DNA from: Telmatactis stephensoni
Lineage: Eukaryota; Cnidaria; Anthozoa; Actiniaria; Isophelliidae
Assembly (NCBI GenBank): GCA_029948255.1
Contig: JALIZF010000949.1
Span: 52,235-116,234, forward strand
Direction: 5' to 3'
DNA length: 64,000 bases
Numbering within the stretch: position 1 is the first letter of the stretch; the number at the start of each line of letters is the position of its first letter. Positions 1 through 12,095 of this stretch are shown here, piece by piece. Both the position numbers and the translations under genes were made by a program. The notes below the pieces were generated by a model. The model searched no databases, was not told where the DNA came from, and worked only from the letters and a program-made list of their open reading frames with translations.

Positions 1-3000
1 CATCAATCCCTTATCTCGATCCTATAAGTCGAGAAATATGTTTTCGAGTTCACTTTTGAAAATAAACCCGAAAAAACGAAATAACGGTGAAAAAGAAAAC
101 AAAATCTCGAGAAAATAACACATTAAAAACTACAAAGTAATAGCTTATGACACTGGTTAACAGATAGTGTAATAATACAAAATCTGATAAAATCGCGCTC
201 CACAATTAATGTCATAGAAATAAGCCTTTACCTTTATGACGTTCCATACCTTTATCCATACCAGAATCCTCTTCAATAATCTTTCATATTCAAATTTAAA
301 AATCCCTGAAGAATACAAACACTATATTCTTAAAGCAGCAAATGCTAACATCTGTGCATTTCTCCAACTTCTATTGTCTTGGCCGGACTAATGGATAAGT
401 TTTAAAGGATAATTTCTAGCTCTTCATACTTCTGCACTCGAATGTGATGTTCCGAAAAACTTTGGAGAGAATATATATACGACTCTATTTATGAGAGAGG
501 TAGCCCTAAGCCAGGTTAAAACCGTAATTGAGGCCACTTCCGTCCAGCGGCTCGCGCATACTCGTCATGTTATCACTTGCTGTTTAAAGGCTTATTGTCG
601 TGGTGAACTTCACAAATTCAAGGTGGTTTTGAGCTGCCTGTTCTCTTATTGACACACTCTTGACGTCATAAAATGTTCAAAACTCAAATGGAATCACGAG
701 CGCAGCGAGTGGTGTGGTCATAGCTTCAAAATAGAAGGAGATTGCAATTCACATATTTCCTAGTAGATTTACATCCAAACTTTCCAAGTATATTTCTGAA
801 AATCTCATAAGCATTATAAGATTTTCACGGACAGTCATCTATATGAACCTCGACGTTTTTGAGCAAAAAAATCGTACGTTGAAATCTTTTTGGTTACCAG
901 CGTCGTCTCAAAAACTTTTCGAAAGACAAAGAACTCAACAAATCATCTTCAAGACTGGTTGACGTTGTTGATGGATCTGTAGCTTCAAAAACATTCCCCT
1001 TAAAACTGAGTCATTGAAATTATGTATGTCTTCGGTAGGACTGCTTAGCAATCTCTCCAAAGTCGGAAAACAAGAATCGTCTCGAAATTGAGGGACTTTT
1101 ATGATTTGTAAGACAGACAACAACCAAAGAAAAACATTTCAAGGTTAAATGCGGGATAAAAGAAGATGTGAAGTCAAAAAGTCTCTTGTGCATATTAGAT
1201 GAGGTATTTTTATTTAGAATTGATGACTGTTGAAAAATATACATTTTTGTGGTAAAAACTGTGGCCAATAATTAAGTTGAGTACAAATCAACTTGGAAAA
1301 ATTGATTCTAACACGTGAACCTTTTCTTTTTAAAAAAGGCATATCGAGTTTGTTTAGTGGCTGACTAATGTTTTATGAAGCAATTTCTTTTATTAATAGC
1401 GTTTGTTTATAGGTTCGCGCCAGTGCGTTTGTGGGGTTACAACCTCAAATTGACAACATATATATACACACAAAATCTAGCCAAAACATCAAGCAATGGC
1501 TGAATGGTTTTCCGAGATGAAGGTGGCTTAGAGTTTGAGTCTCTCGTTGATCGACTTAATGTTTTTCGCTTTTTTTTCCTCATTATTTTTTCTTTTATAG
1601 CTCATGCCTCTTTTTTTTGCTAAAAAATTACGATAACTCTTATTATTAATATAAGAGAAGAAGAAGATTGCGTTCAATCGAAATGGAAGGTTGCGGATTC
1701 GAAATTTCCGATGGATTCGCTCAATTTCTTTATCCCCTGTTTTTTAATACTGATTTCTTTGCACTTATACATCCTTTTTATCAATAATTTTTGATTTTTA
1801 ACATATCAAATATATTGGCTCTATAAAAATGTGTCGTTCGCACGACCATATAAAGTGTATTCCATTACCTTATCTGGAAGTCACGTAGATTTGTTTTTGT
1901 TGATTTTGCAGATATTGTAGCGATGAAACACATCACATTGTCTACCATGTTGAAATAAGCTTAGAAAGCTACAACAGCGTGCAGAATAGTTAGACACTGT
2001 GCCCTAACATTGACGTTCTTTGATATTATACCCACCATGTGAGGTGTTGAAACGGCCATATATTCTAACCCCACCTCCCCCGACACAATGTTGGTGGACC
2101 AAGTGTTGGATCTAGCAGGAATCTTCCAGGCCTACTCAACATTGAGAGAGGGGAAAGGGGAGCATAAAACAAGGGCGGCTAACTAAGGCCAAAATTGGGA
2201 CAGTGTCTCAACAGGTTCTGCACGCCGTTTAGCTTTTCGGTAAACAGAAACCCAATAGTAGAAACACAGAAAGCCCGTACTGACGATACAATATAATTAA
2301 TATCTTTGATATGAGATGTATTTTTACTTCTTCTACCATATATAATAAAAGCCCTCTAAGAGGACAATCATGTGGTTACTGGTCAAATGATAAGTAAACA
2401 AGCAAAGCATTTAAACTAAACAAACAAACCAACAAAAACAAATAGAAAACGGAAAGAAAGAAAGAATACTTTCGAGGAAAAAATAATTATAATTGTTCTG
2501 TCAATATGGATTCTACGAGAATGATGAAAGTGTTCCAAAAAGTCCTCCAAATTATATATTACAAAGAAGAAAACGTCAAACTAGGCAAACCACAACTTTC
2601 TATTCCTAAACGTTTTGAGGTTACTGAACAAACAGAACAGTCTTTGTATAGTCACATCTGGACTCATTGCATGGCTCTTTGTTAAATGACTAATTAATTC
2701 AAAAATAATTTTTACGTGTATTTCACATCTTTTTTACATATTTCCCCCAGTAGTGTAGTGACAGGTAAAAATAAAAGCTGTGCCTGGTTAAATGAGAAAA
2801 ATAAAGATAAAACATTGTCTACTTACCAATATATCCAAACAAACACAAGCCACATGGAAAAACGAGTCTGCTTGACCTTTTCGTCAGCGGTATCGGTGAA
2901 GCCAATGCCGAGTGTGTTCGTAGACTCCATATTTATTGACAACTTCTAAGATTTTTTCATCGAAAGGAAATATCTAATGAAATTATAACAACCGCTGTCT

Positions 3001-3130
3001 AAAAAAGGTGGATATTTCTTAGAATATTTCATATTTTCTTCGTGAAAACTGATTAAAATGAGTCAAGTAATCTTCAACCCAATTCCGTACGTTTTTCGTT
3101 CTCTCTTCGTGAACGACTTCGGGAAATCCG
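1..3130. other. No gene recognised
   Basis: AT-rich sequence with only short chance reading frames. I see no conserved domain, no RNA gene and no clear transposon termini. It is probably intron or intergenic DNA upstream of, or inside, the LRR gene. Confidence 0.5.
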
Positions 3131-3133
3131 AAT

Positions 3134-3215
3134 TACTTACACACTTACACACTTACACACTTACTTACACGCTCGATGACATAATGGTTACTGGCTTGCA
3201 TACAAGCCAGTAACC
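3134..3215. repeat. ACTTACAC short tandem repeat and adjacent hairpin
   Basis: About four units of ACTTACAC lie at 3134-3170. They are followed by a perfect 13-bp inverted repeat, GGTTACTGGCTTG at 3186-3198 and its complement at 3203-3215, with a CATA loop. The hairpin could be the tip of a foldback element; nothing indicates a function. Confidence 0.6.
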
Positions 3216-3964
3216 ACAAAAATAAAAAGTTGAACGAATCTATCGGAGATTCGAGCCTGTAACCTTCCATTTTGAACGCGATCGCAAAGCCATAATGTTC
3301 AGGAGCTGAACCTGGGCTGCCTGTTGGTACTGAAGCGAGATTTGCTGCTTCGTCGACACAAAAAAGCTAACATTTAAACTCATGAAAGTATCGTCGATTC
3401 GTAAATTTCAAAATGAAGAGGCTTCTAAATTTTACCTTTATTTATATATAAATAGTTTTTTTAATAATTTTTTTATAACTTTCATAGATTTTTAAATAAA
3501 AGACTTCGTTTTTTATAGTGCACTTTAACTTACTAAACGTCCCTGACTCATGAAAATACTGCATGTTTTGCTCAGAAAGCTCGAGACTCGCTCGCGTTGC
3601 CTCGATTTCATGATTGCCTCGTTTTCATGTCAGATTCTCGACTACGACGCTAGACTGATAGATAGAAAACCTAAACCTAGACTCGCGCACTCCAGTTATA
3701 TTTCCCATAAATTATCGAACGCGTAAATTATCGGCTTTCTCGAGAAACACATGGGTTCCTGGATTTTACTGAACAAATAAAGACTGACTAACCAATGTAA
3801 CCGTTTACCACCATCTTACGATGGTGTCATTACTTTGAGTAGCAGCTCATCTATTTGCTCTAGTGGATTCCTTAACGTAAAACCACTTCTTATTCTGAAT
3901 CGATCAGTCGGCGTGGTCGTTGTTTATTACTTTCGTCATTGTTACGTTTATCCACAGATCAATA

Positions 3965-4387
3965 GACCTCTTTACGTTGTCGTCCGCAATTTTGAATTGG
4001 GACAAACACGCAATAATTTTTAGAAATTCCTATCATTTTCACTTACTACATGCAATTCCCCTCTGTTTGGATGGATTTTCAAAGTTAATTTGGCATTTTT
4101 TTAAAAGTTAACGTCGATCTTCTTTAGGACTTCTACAATAAAAATTGGGAGGCTATTTTTGGGGGGAAGAAAAAGCATTTTTGTTTTCGAAATAAAACAT
4201 TCGGTGCACAAATTTTCGAAGTGTTAAGAACCATTCGTGAAAAACAGGCTTTTGCAAAAATATAGTTACAATGCTTACATTACTCTTATTTTCAGTCCCA
4301 TGCACAACTGATGTGCATATTCCTTTTGTTTCTTGAAGTTTAGATTTTGAAAATCCATCAATCCAAAATCCACAGCGTGAAGAGGTC
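3965..4387. mobile_element. MITE with GACCTCTTTACG termini, copy 1
   Basis: The left end reads GACCTCTTTACG and the right end CGTGAAGAGGTC, which are inverted. The same element recurs at 12096-13952 and 19234-19733 in equivalent places of the tandem LRR modules. It has no coding capacity. It was therefore present before the modules were duplicated. Confidence 0.6.
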
Positions 4388-4816
4388 AATCAGCAACAAC
4401 AACCTGAACATTTTTACCCACAAACCTCTTCACCAACAACAAGCGACTTGTTAGTATATTGCGATACGACTAGTTGTTTGTTTGTTGGTTTCGACAACAG
4501 AACTGAAAACCTTTTCATTTTCATACCTTTATGAATTTTGGTATCTTTTCGTTACCTTAATGAAAACCGGCAAACCTGTTCTGTATGTAAGAACATATAT
4601 GTATATGGATATGTATATGGATAAAAGCCGAGGTTCGAGGTAATTAACTGGCTTATTATATGATTGAGGAGGTTTTCACACTAAAACAATCCCAAATGAC
4701 ATTAACTATCTTATCATTATTACTGAATTCCCAGAAGGAAATCTTCAACAATTGCTTTTCAACTCTATTCACGGTGAAGTTAACGAACACACGATTATTT
4801 GTTGATAAGTTTCCAT

Positions 4817-5095
4817 CAGTTAGTTCAGTAGTATAGAGGTTAAAGGCGGCTATAGGTGTGCAGAAGGTCTCGGGTTCGAATCCTAAAGTTATTTCTCAAG
4901 AGATTTTTTTCACCAACATTGGCTACTTAGTGTATATGATTTCGGGGCTGAGTTGAAAATTTCTAAGTCTAATTATAACATCTAAATTAAGATGACCTAG
5001 GGAAGTATGGAGCGAGGGCTATATCTGTATAATGCCCTTGAATTCATAATGACTAGGGAAATACGCGATATAAAGCCCTACAAATAACAAAGAAA
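4817..5095 (+). repeat. Possible tRNA-derived SINE
   Basis: An A-box-like TAGTTCAGTAGTATAGAGG and a B-box-like GGTTCGAATCC lie about 50 bases apart, as in RNA polymerase III promoters of tRNA-derived SINEs. No cloverleaf good enough for a functional tRNA is seen. The downstream boundary is a guess. Confidence 0.4.
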
Positions 5096-5219
5096 TTAAA
5101 ACCGACTTAATCATATAATAAATATTCCATAAATGCTGATGATTTTAGCCACAGTCAGTACAATCGCTTTTTTCTGTATATAGTTACTAAAACATGAATA
5201 TTAAACATTCCTTTCCTAG

Positions 5220-5291
5220 ATATCTAAAGAACAACCAAATCTCCAACCTGGATAAAGACCTATTTGCTAATCTTACTAATCTTCAGAGCCT
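5220..5291 (+). CDS. LRR exon (one 24-residue repeat), upstream exon A
   Basis: A 72-bp exon between acceptor TTCCTAG and donor GTAAGTA. It encodes YLKNNQISNLDKDLFANLTN and onward, one typical leucine-rich repeat (LxxNxISxLxxxLFxxLxxLxxL). It begins with the last base of a Leu codon and ends after two bases of the next, the same phase as the LRR exons at 36720-41117, so it can be spliced to them without breaking frame. It is a close paralogue of the exon at 14664, and the flanking introns are duplicated with it. Whether it belongs to the same transcript as the downstream exons is inferred from strand and phase; the nearest of those is over 21 kb away. Confidence 0.75.
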
Positions 5292-5919
5292 GTAAGTATA
5301 AAATATTGCTTAAGTTGTTAAGGTTAGAACGTGATTATATTAGAGTCAAAAGTTTGTGCATGACATGTCTAGAGTCGGTTGCTCAAACGTTGAATGAATC
5401 GAAAAGAAGCAAACTTTGAAAATGTTGGACGTATATAAACTAACACTTAAAAGACCTTTAACAATCATATAGAAACAGCATTTCTATATTTTGAGCGATG
5501 CAGGATATTCCACGCTGCAATTGTTCCGTGCAGTTTGTATCGTAACTCCACGGCTTGGACACTAATGCCATCTCGTTCCCAGAACTCTATTCCCTCTTAC
5601 GCATGCGCGACGAAAAAATAAGGCTCTGGAAAAATCCAATACCGAAAGCCAAAATTAGGCTATTTCACCACATGCGCAGTATGAACGTTTTGATCAAAAT
5701 CTTCAACCTTATCTGATATACCCGTCAAGGTTTAGGATATGAAATATTGTGTTAGCTTTTCTGTAAGCTGACAAAATGCGAAAAATTAAACATCTCTACT
5801 TAAATCCGTTGTGTCGTAAAATTCGGAGAACTGTCAACTGTAATTGGCATAGTGTGGTATTAAAGTTGTGCAAGTGCACCCAAGTGACCTTTTACTATAC
5901 ACTTTTTGTACACCTCAGC

Positions 5920-6960
5920 ATTAACAGACTAACAGCACTAACAGCATTAACAGACTAACAGCGCTAACAGCACTAACAGGCTAACAGCACTAACAGCACT
6001 AACAGCACTAACAGCACTAACAGCACTAACAGCACTAACAGCACTAACAGCACTAACAGCACTAACAGCACTAACAGCACTAACAGGCTAACAGCACTAA
6101 CAGCACTAACAGGCTAACAGCACTAACAGCACTAACAGGCTAACAGTGTATATGTATATGGATTGACAGTGTATATGTATATGTACTAACAGGCTAACAG
6201 CACTAACAGCACTAACAGCATTAACAGGCTAACAGCACTAACAGCACTAACAGGCTAACAGTGTATATGTATATGTACTAACAGGCTAACAGCACTAACA
6301 GCACTAACAGGCTAACAGGCTAACAGGCTAACAGGCTAACAGGCTAACAGGGCTACAGGCTAACAGGCTAACAGGCTAACAGGCTAACAGGCTAACAGGC
6401 TAACAGGCTAACAGGCTAACAGGCTAACAGGCTAACAGGCTAACAGGCTAACAGGCTAACAGGCTAACAGGCTAACAGGCTAACAGGCTAACAGGCTAAC
6501 AGGCTAACAGGCTAACAGGCTAACAGGCTAACAGGCTAACAGGCTAACAGGCTAACAGGCTAACAGGCTAACAGGCTAACAGGCTACAGGCTAACAGGCT
6601 ACAGGCTAACAGGGTGACAGGGTGACAGGGCTAACAGGCTAACAGGCTAACAGGCTAACAGGCTAACAGGCTAACAGGCTAACAGGCTAACAGGCTAACA
6701 GGCTAACAGGGCTAACAGGTCTAACAGGGCTAACAGGGCTAACAGGCGAACAGGGCTAACAGGCTAACAGGCTACAGGCTAACACTAACAGGCTAACAGC
6801 ACTAACAGCACTAACAGGCTAACAGCACTAACAGACTAACGGGTATACTAACAGACTAACAAAGCTTACAGACTAACAAAGCTAACAAAGCTTACAGACT
6901 AACAAAGCTAACCGGCTAACAGAGCTAACAAAGCTGACAGACTAACAGGGATAGCAACCA
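5920..6960 (+). repeat. TAACAG minisatellite (8- and 9-bp units)
   Basis: About 1 kb of tandem units, first GCACTAACA (9 bp), then almost pure GCTAACAG (8 bp), ending in degenerate AACAAAGCTTACAGACT units. A TGTATATGTATATG interruption occurs more than once. It lies inside the 5568-10005 transposon, just inside the left terminus. Confidence 0.95.
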
Positions 6961-7358
6961 GCTATAAATGGACTGTATCAATGGGGCTTAACAGACTAAC
7001 AAGACTAAGTTAAGATTAGCAGGGCTAACAAATGAAGTAATATTTAATAAACGAGCAGGATGTTTTAACGTGGATATATAAACACTAGGCAGTAGCTCTC
7101 GATAAAACACGATCAGCAAGCTTATTAAATGACTTCTATATAAAACCCCATCGTTTTAAAGTATTGTGACAAAAAATTAAATTACTGAAGAAATAAGCCT
7201 ATCATCATTTTCGATTCGAGCACATAGGCATGCGCAGAATAATCAAATTGTCACCCATATGTAAAAGAGATTCTATATGAGAAAAAAAGTGGCATGAAAA
7301 GCATTAAGAGTTTCGTCGGTACTGGCTGTACGTCCGACAACTGCACTGAGACCTCGTA

Positions 7359-7401
7359 CTGATATAACACTCATGCATAAACATGAGTGTTTTTATATCA
7401 G
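7359..7401. repeat. Hairpin
   Basis: Inverted repeat GATATAACACTCATG / CATGAGTGTTTTTATATC with a short loop, inside the large transposon. A third ACACTCATA-like stretch follows at about 7455. It may be a remnant of a foldback MITE. Confidence 0.5.
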
Positions 7402-7811
7402 AGTTAGTTAAAACTGTCATGTATTATCCGTGAGTGTTTTAACGGAATTTGATAAAACACTCATATTTTTATTTCAAAATATTCGAAAGTACTGTTCGGT
7501 AATGAATCGAGTGCAAAAACTATGTGTTAAACTACATGTTTTAAATGTGATATTTTGTAGTGATTTAGTTGATAGTTGAATTTTTTGTAGAAGGTACAAC
7601 AAACGCTGTACATTCGAACTTCTAATCTTTGCGGTCAGCACAATATCTATGTCTTCTGTGCGCTCCAAATCGCTAAATTCGTCCAAATTAGAACCCCTTA
7701 TTATCATCGATATCACTTCTTCTAAAGAGGAACGCTTTCTTTTGCGAGCTTTAAGCTCAATTAGTCGTGAACGAAATTTTTTTTTCAGACATGATCAGTG
7801 GTGATCAGTTT

Positions 7812-8046
7812 CGGGGGTGGAAGGAGAATAATGAATAATGAATAACGGTTTGAGAATGCTTTGGAAAAATGAATTATTGCATCTGAAATCCAAGGAATAA
7901 TGAATAATGAAAAGATGAAAAAAGAATAATGAATAAATAGAAAAAGAATAAGGAATAATGGGAAACGGTTAAATGATGGGTTCTTGAGAAAACTTATTTG
8001 GGAATAATGAATAATGGTAGTCCAATTATTCTGCTTCCACCCCCGA
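7812..8046. mobile_element. 235-bp MITE, hAT-like
   Basis: Termini CGGGGGTGGAAG and CTTCCACCCCCG are inverted. A perfect 8-bp direct repeat ATCAGTTT flanks them at 7804-7811 and 8047-8054. The interior is rich in GAATAATGAATAATGA units and has no coding capacity. An 8-bp duplication is typical of the hAT superfamily. It is nested in the 5568-10005 element. Confidence 0.8.
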
Positions 8047-8179
8047 ATCAGTTTCTGTTCGCTGTACAAAGAGTTAGGAGCTGCTATTAACAATATCAAA
8101 GCTCCATGACATGCTGTTTCACGTGTGAAAAGATAAGGTTGTGATAATTCATTATCATAGTGATATGATAAAGACTTTA

Positions 8180-8599
8180 AGCCGCGGCTACACGAGCGAT
8201 TTTTTGCTTGCACAGGCGACGCGATTTTCTGAAATGATCGGCGAAAAGTGAAAATCGCGCGTGTAGCCACCCTTGAACAAGCGACGCGACAGCTAAAAAA
8301 ATCGCCAAAAAAAGTCGCGAGAAATTCAAAGAGTTGAATTTTTCGCGACAACGTCGCGTACTTTCTCTTTCGTGTAGCCACTCCGCGACTTTTTCTTCGC
8401 ACTCGCGACGCGACCAAATTTCAATTCTTCCAGATTATTTTGACCGACAAAACCACGATTTGTTTATTTATGTTTTTGGATTTCATCGCCAACATTTATC
8501 GTCAGTTTTTGTTGCTTCGTGTAGCCACCACCGTGCGCCGATCATTTCAGAAAATCGCGTCGCCTGTGCAAGCAAAAAATCGCTCGTGTAGCCGCGGCT
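8180..8599. mobile_element. 420-bp MITE with about 65-bp TIRs, Harbinger-like
   Basis: The ends AGCCGCGGCTACACGAGC and its complement form inverted repeats of about 65 bp. They are flanked by TTA at 8177-8179 and 8600-8602. A TWA duplication of 3 bp is the PIF/Harbinger hallmark. The long frames on both strands here are by-products of the palindrome and not genes. It is nested in the 5568-10005 element. Confidence 0.75.
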
Positions 8600-9094
8600 T
8601 TAGAGTCATCTTGACAATGATGATTGATCTTGCTAGTTCTGGACTCGACAGGGGTCGTTATGATTTGACCTATACGATTTGTGCGACAATAACAAGCAAA
8701 CCAGCATCGCGAGTTGCCAAAAAATGCAGACCCTGTTTAGCCAGTTTTCCGTATACGCGAGGCAAATCCTCTCATGCAAGCAAACATTACGAAACCCACA
8801 AACAGTATAAACTAGCTAAAAACTACAAAATATCATTGATAAACACCGTTGTATTAGAGTACAAACTAAAGGGGTACAGATGTTTCTACTATTTAGTGAT
8901 CGAGCGAGCAGTGCTAATCAAACAATAGAAAATATCAGTAATAAATGTATGCTCCATCAAGTGTTTAGAAAACTTGTATGTTGCAAGGACACGTATCGAC
9001 TCCCTTATTGACACAACTTTTCACGGACTTAAATTTTGTGATGTCTGTGAGCCATATTTGGACTATAAAAATTCCTGCTGTCATAAGCCCTGTT

Positions 9095-9290
9095 GATGTA
9101 ACACGTGTTAGCTCTGTTAGCCCTATTATGTATTAGTTTGCATGTAAGCCCTGTTAATCTGCAAGCTTTGTTAGTTCTGTTAGTCTGTAAGCTTTGTTAG
9201 CTTTGTTACTGGTCTGTAAGCTTTGTTAGCTTTGTTAGTTCTGTTATCTCTGTTAGTCTGTAACTCTATTAGTCTGTTCGCCCATTTAGC
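9095..9290 (-). repeat. TAACAG minisatellite, reverse orientation
   Basis: Degenerate CTGTTAG / AGCTTTGTTAG units. Their reverse complement matches the end of the array at 5920-6960, including the composite AACAAAGCTAACAAAGC. The two arrays are therefore mirror images inside one transposon. Confidence 0.85.
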
Positions 9291-10014
9291 GGAGTATTTT
9301 TAGTCGCTATTAAACTACTGTAATACATATAGGTACTGAAGACATGCAGGGATCACGAGCACTGTTAACTAGAGCGCGAGACTCACACGTGTTTTACTGG
9401 CTAAAACACGTTAGCTGAGTTAGGGCTAACACCAGGGCTAACAGAGATTTCAATATCCTAAAACATGACTCATATGTTATCTGATTGGTCGCTATGCAAA
9501 GCAAAATGAAATTAGAAATAGAACCTCTGTGGGACCTTTTCTTCAAGGATTGTATAGGTCACAGGATTGGAATAAAAACTCAAGTTTTTATTTGTATCGG
9601 TTTCAGTACTGAAAGAATTTACCCATGGTCTTGGGGGATTCGAAGTAGTTTTGATTCGAATTCAACGATCGAGAGTTTGAAAATAATATTCGTTTCGGGT
9701 CAGTGATATCCAAATTAAACCCTAAAATAAAAGCAGTTCACGAGAAGAATCCTGCGTTTGCAAGCTTCAAGAAACAGCTCTTGCACATTAATATTCCATT
9801 GGTCAATATTTTGATGGCTAGATGTTCTAGGTCTTTTCTAGTACATCGTGTTTTCGTTAGGAATCGACAACTTCATGTGAACTTCCGGTCTCTCCTTTGT
9901 TTTCTGTAAGGACCAATCACGAAACAGGAAATTTGGATTTTTCCAGAGACCTATTTTTTTGTCGTCGCGCATGCGTAAGAGGGAACGAGATTGGGAACGA
10001 GATTGACACTAATG

Positions 10015-11030
10015 AAAAACGTCTGCGCATGCGTGCATTATACGATGTTTTCCTACGAAATGTGTGAGTTTTAAAATGTTCCTGTTCTCGGTGTGTAGTG
10101 CATAAAATTTCTCTTGTACACTTTTGTGTGACAAACAAATTGCATTATGTGAATACTGGCCCTACGTTTCAAGAGTTGACCTTGAATTTTGACATTTGGT
10201 GAAAGCTATTGTTGAAGGCAAACGTAAAAGCGAAATTAGCAGAAGTTTACAATAGCACGAAGACGTGCCTACGAGCATGCGCAGACGTTTTTCACTAGTG
10301 TCCACGGCGAGATCAGTTGTAGAAATAATTGCACCGTGCGGCCTTGCGGGTACTATAGTGCTCGGAAATGTGTATGTAACAAACATCTTTGTTGTCAACT
10401 TAAGCCGGGAATTTGTACACCCAAACTCAACAAAATAAGTTTTGAGAAGTGACAAGAACTGGGTTTTAAAAGGAAAAAATGTATAAAAGTTGGTCAAAAA
10501 GTAAGCAAGATTTTCATTTTCAGAATCTGTAAGCGCGAGTTCTTTCTGAAATGGGATGTTGCATATTGTTTTTCACACCATTTTTTGCATACTTGATTCT
10601 AATAAGTCAACTACGAACCTGGAAACCGTTTTCTCGAAAGATCCAGTATACCTTTACGGAACCGTTAGCTCGGCGCAAGAGATACGTTTTCGGGTGTTTC
10701 TCGAAGCGAACGTTAATTCCAATTACTATGAGTTTACAGGCAAGTGTGCGGGTGATTGCGCACTCCACTAAAAATTTCCCGTAAATTATCGAACGCGTAA
10801 AATTATTGACATTTTGACATTGACATTTTTTGATTTGTCATTTACACATAAATTTACACATTGAATGAAATAAAGTTATGCTATCTACAAAATAAAAATA
10901 TAATTTAGTTTTTGGCAAAGACAAAGTATGGCAAAAAATCACATAAAAACAAAAACAAAAACATTCATGCAAGAAAACACACACAAAAATAGAAATGGCG
11001 AGTAGATCTAAGAAAAACCCCTAGGTTAAT
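10015..11030 (+). repeat. Tandem LRR-module repeat, unit 1 continuation
   Basis: Continues the sequence at 5465-5567 once the 5568-10005 transposon is removed. It shares a long stretch (markers: GAAGACGTG near the start, TTGCACCGTGCG in the middle, ATCGAACGCGTAAA near the end) with 11267-11900, 18115-19000, 19930-20790 and 22650-22935. The frames found in it are interrupted in the sister copies, so I regard it as non-coding intron sequence. Confidence 0.7.
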
Positions 11031-12095
11031 GGAATTTAGATCCCCTCAGTCTTTAATCGAGTCCTTAAAGACAGGCGCGGGTGCCTTGGTTTTACTGAAC
11101 AGATAAAGACTGACTAACCAATGTAACCGTTTACCACCAATTTGTGTTGTTGTTATTACTTTGAGTATAGCAGCTCATTTATTTGCTCTAGTGGATTCCT
11201 TAACGGAAAACCACTTCTTATTCTGAATCAGTCGGTGTGGTCGTTGATAATTGCTCTCGTCATTGTTTAGATTTTGAGCTATACAGGATAAGTTCCACGC
11301 TGCAATGGTTCGTGCAGTTTGTGTCGTAACGACACGGCAAAAACACTAATCAGTGTAAAAACGGTCTGCGCATACGAGCATATTACGATGCCGTTTTCTT
11401 ACGAAATGTGTGAGCATTAGCTTGAGAGGAAATGCTTGTCTTTTTAGTGTATACATAAATCGTACACTTTAGTGTGTCAAAGAAATTGCATTAAGACATT
11501 CGGTGAATACTGAGCTTACGTTTCAAGAGTACTAAGAGTTGACCTTGAGTTTTGACGTTTGGTGAAAACTATTGTTGAAGGCAAGCGTAAAAGCGAATTT
11601 AGCAGAAGTTACCAAAAGCACGAAGACGTGACTTGGAGCATGAGCAGACGATTTTCACTAGTTTCCATCGCGAGAACCGTTGTAGAAATAATTGCACCGT
11701 GCGCCCTTGCGAGATCGCCGAATTTGTAAGTGCGAGCTCTTTGTGAAATAGTTGGCTGCACATTGATTTTACAGAGTTATTTGCATATACTCGATTCTAA
11801 GCAAGTTTACATGTAATCGCGCACTCCAGGAATATTTCCCGTAAAGTATTGAACGCGTAAAATTACCGGGTCTTTAAAGACACGCGCGGGTGCCTGGATT
11901 TTACTGAACAAATAAAGACTGACTTACCAATGTAACCGTTTACCTCCAGCTTACGATGTTTTTTCTACTTTGAGTAGCAGCTCATCTATTTGCTCTGGTG
12001 GATTCCTTAACGTAAAACCACTTCTTGTTCTGAATCAGTCTTCGTGGTCCGGGGTTGTTTATTGACTCTCGTCATTATTTATCCACAGATCAATA
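11031..12095 (+). repeat. Tandem LRR-module repeat, unit 2 (LRR exon lost)
   Basis: Contains the ACTGAACAGATAAAGACTG marker, then jumps at about 11265 directly into TAGATTTTGAGCTATACAGG. That sequence lies downstream of the LRR exon in other units. The exon, its acceptor and most of the GACCTC MITE are missing, so this module is a deletion derivative. Confidence 0.65.

Larger units (their letters stand above)
5568..10005. mobile_element. 4.4-kb non-autonomous DNA transposon with inverted subterminal minisatellites
   Basis: It is flanked by a perfect 9-bp direct repeat ACACTAATG at 5559-5567 and 10006-10014. The sister modules carry the undisturbed site (ACACTAATG followed by the same sequence). 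The termini are inverted: CCATCTCGTTCCC at the left and GGGAACGAGATTG at the right, continuing imperfectly for about 75 bp. A TAACAG-type minisatellite lies near the left end and its reverse complement near the right. No transposase is seen, and two smaller MITEs sit inside. The 9-bp duplication fits a Mutator-like element; a hAT-like assignment (8 bp) cannot be excluded. Confidence 0.8.

Noticed and set aside
5920..6960. Regular repeats resembling a CRISPR array
   Set aside because: Units are 8-9 bp and contiguous with no unique spacers; the context is eukaryotic and within a transposon. It is a minisatellite.
7785..8928. Long overlapping frames on both strands (210 and 162 codons)
   Set aside because: They coincide with two MITEs whose palindromic arms create frames on both strands; no domain and no splice support.
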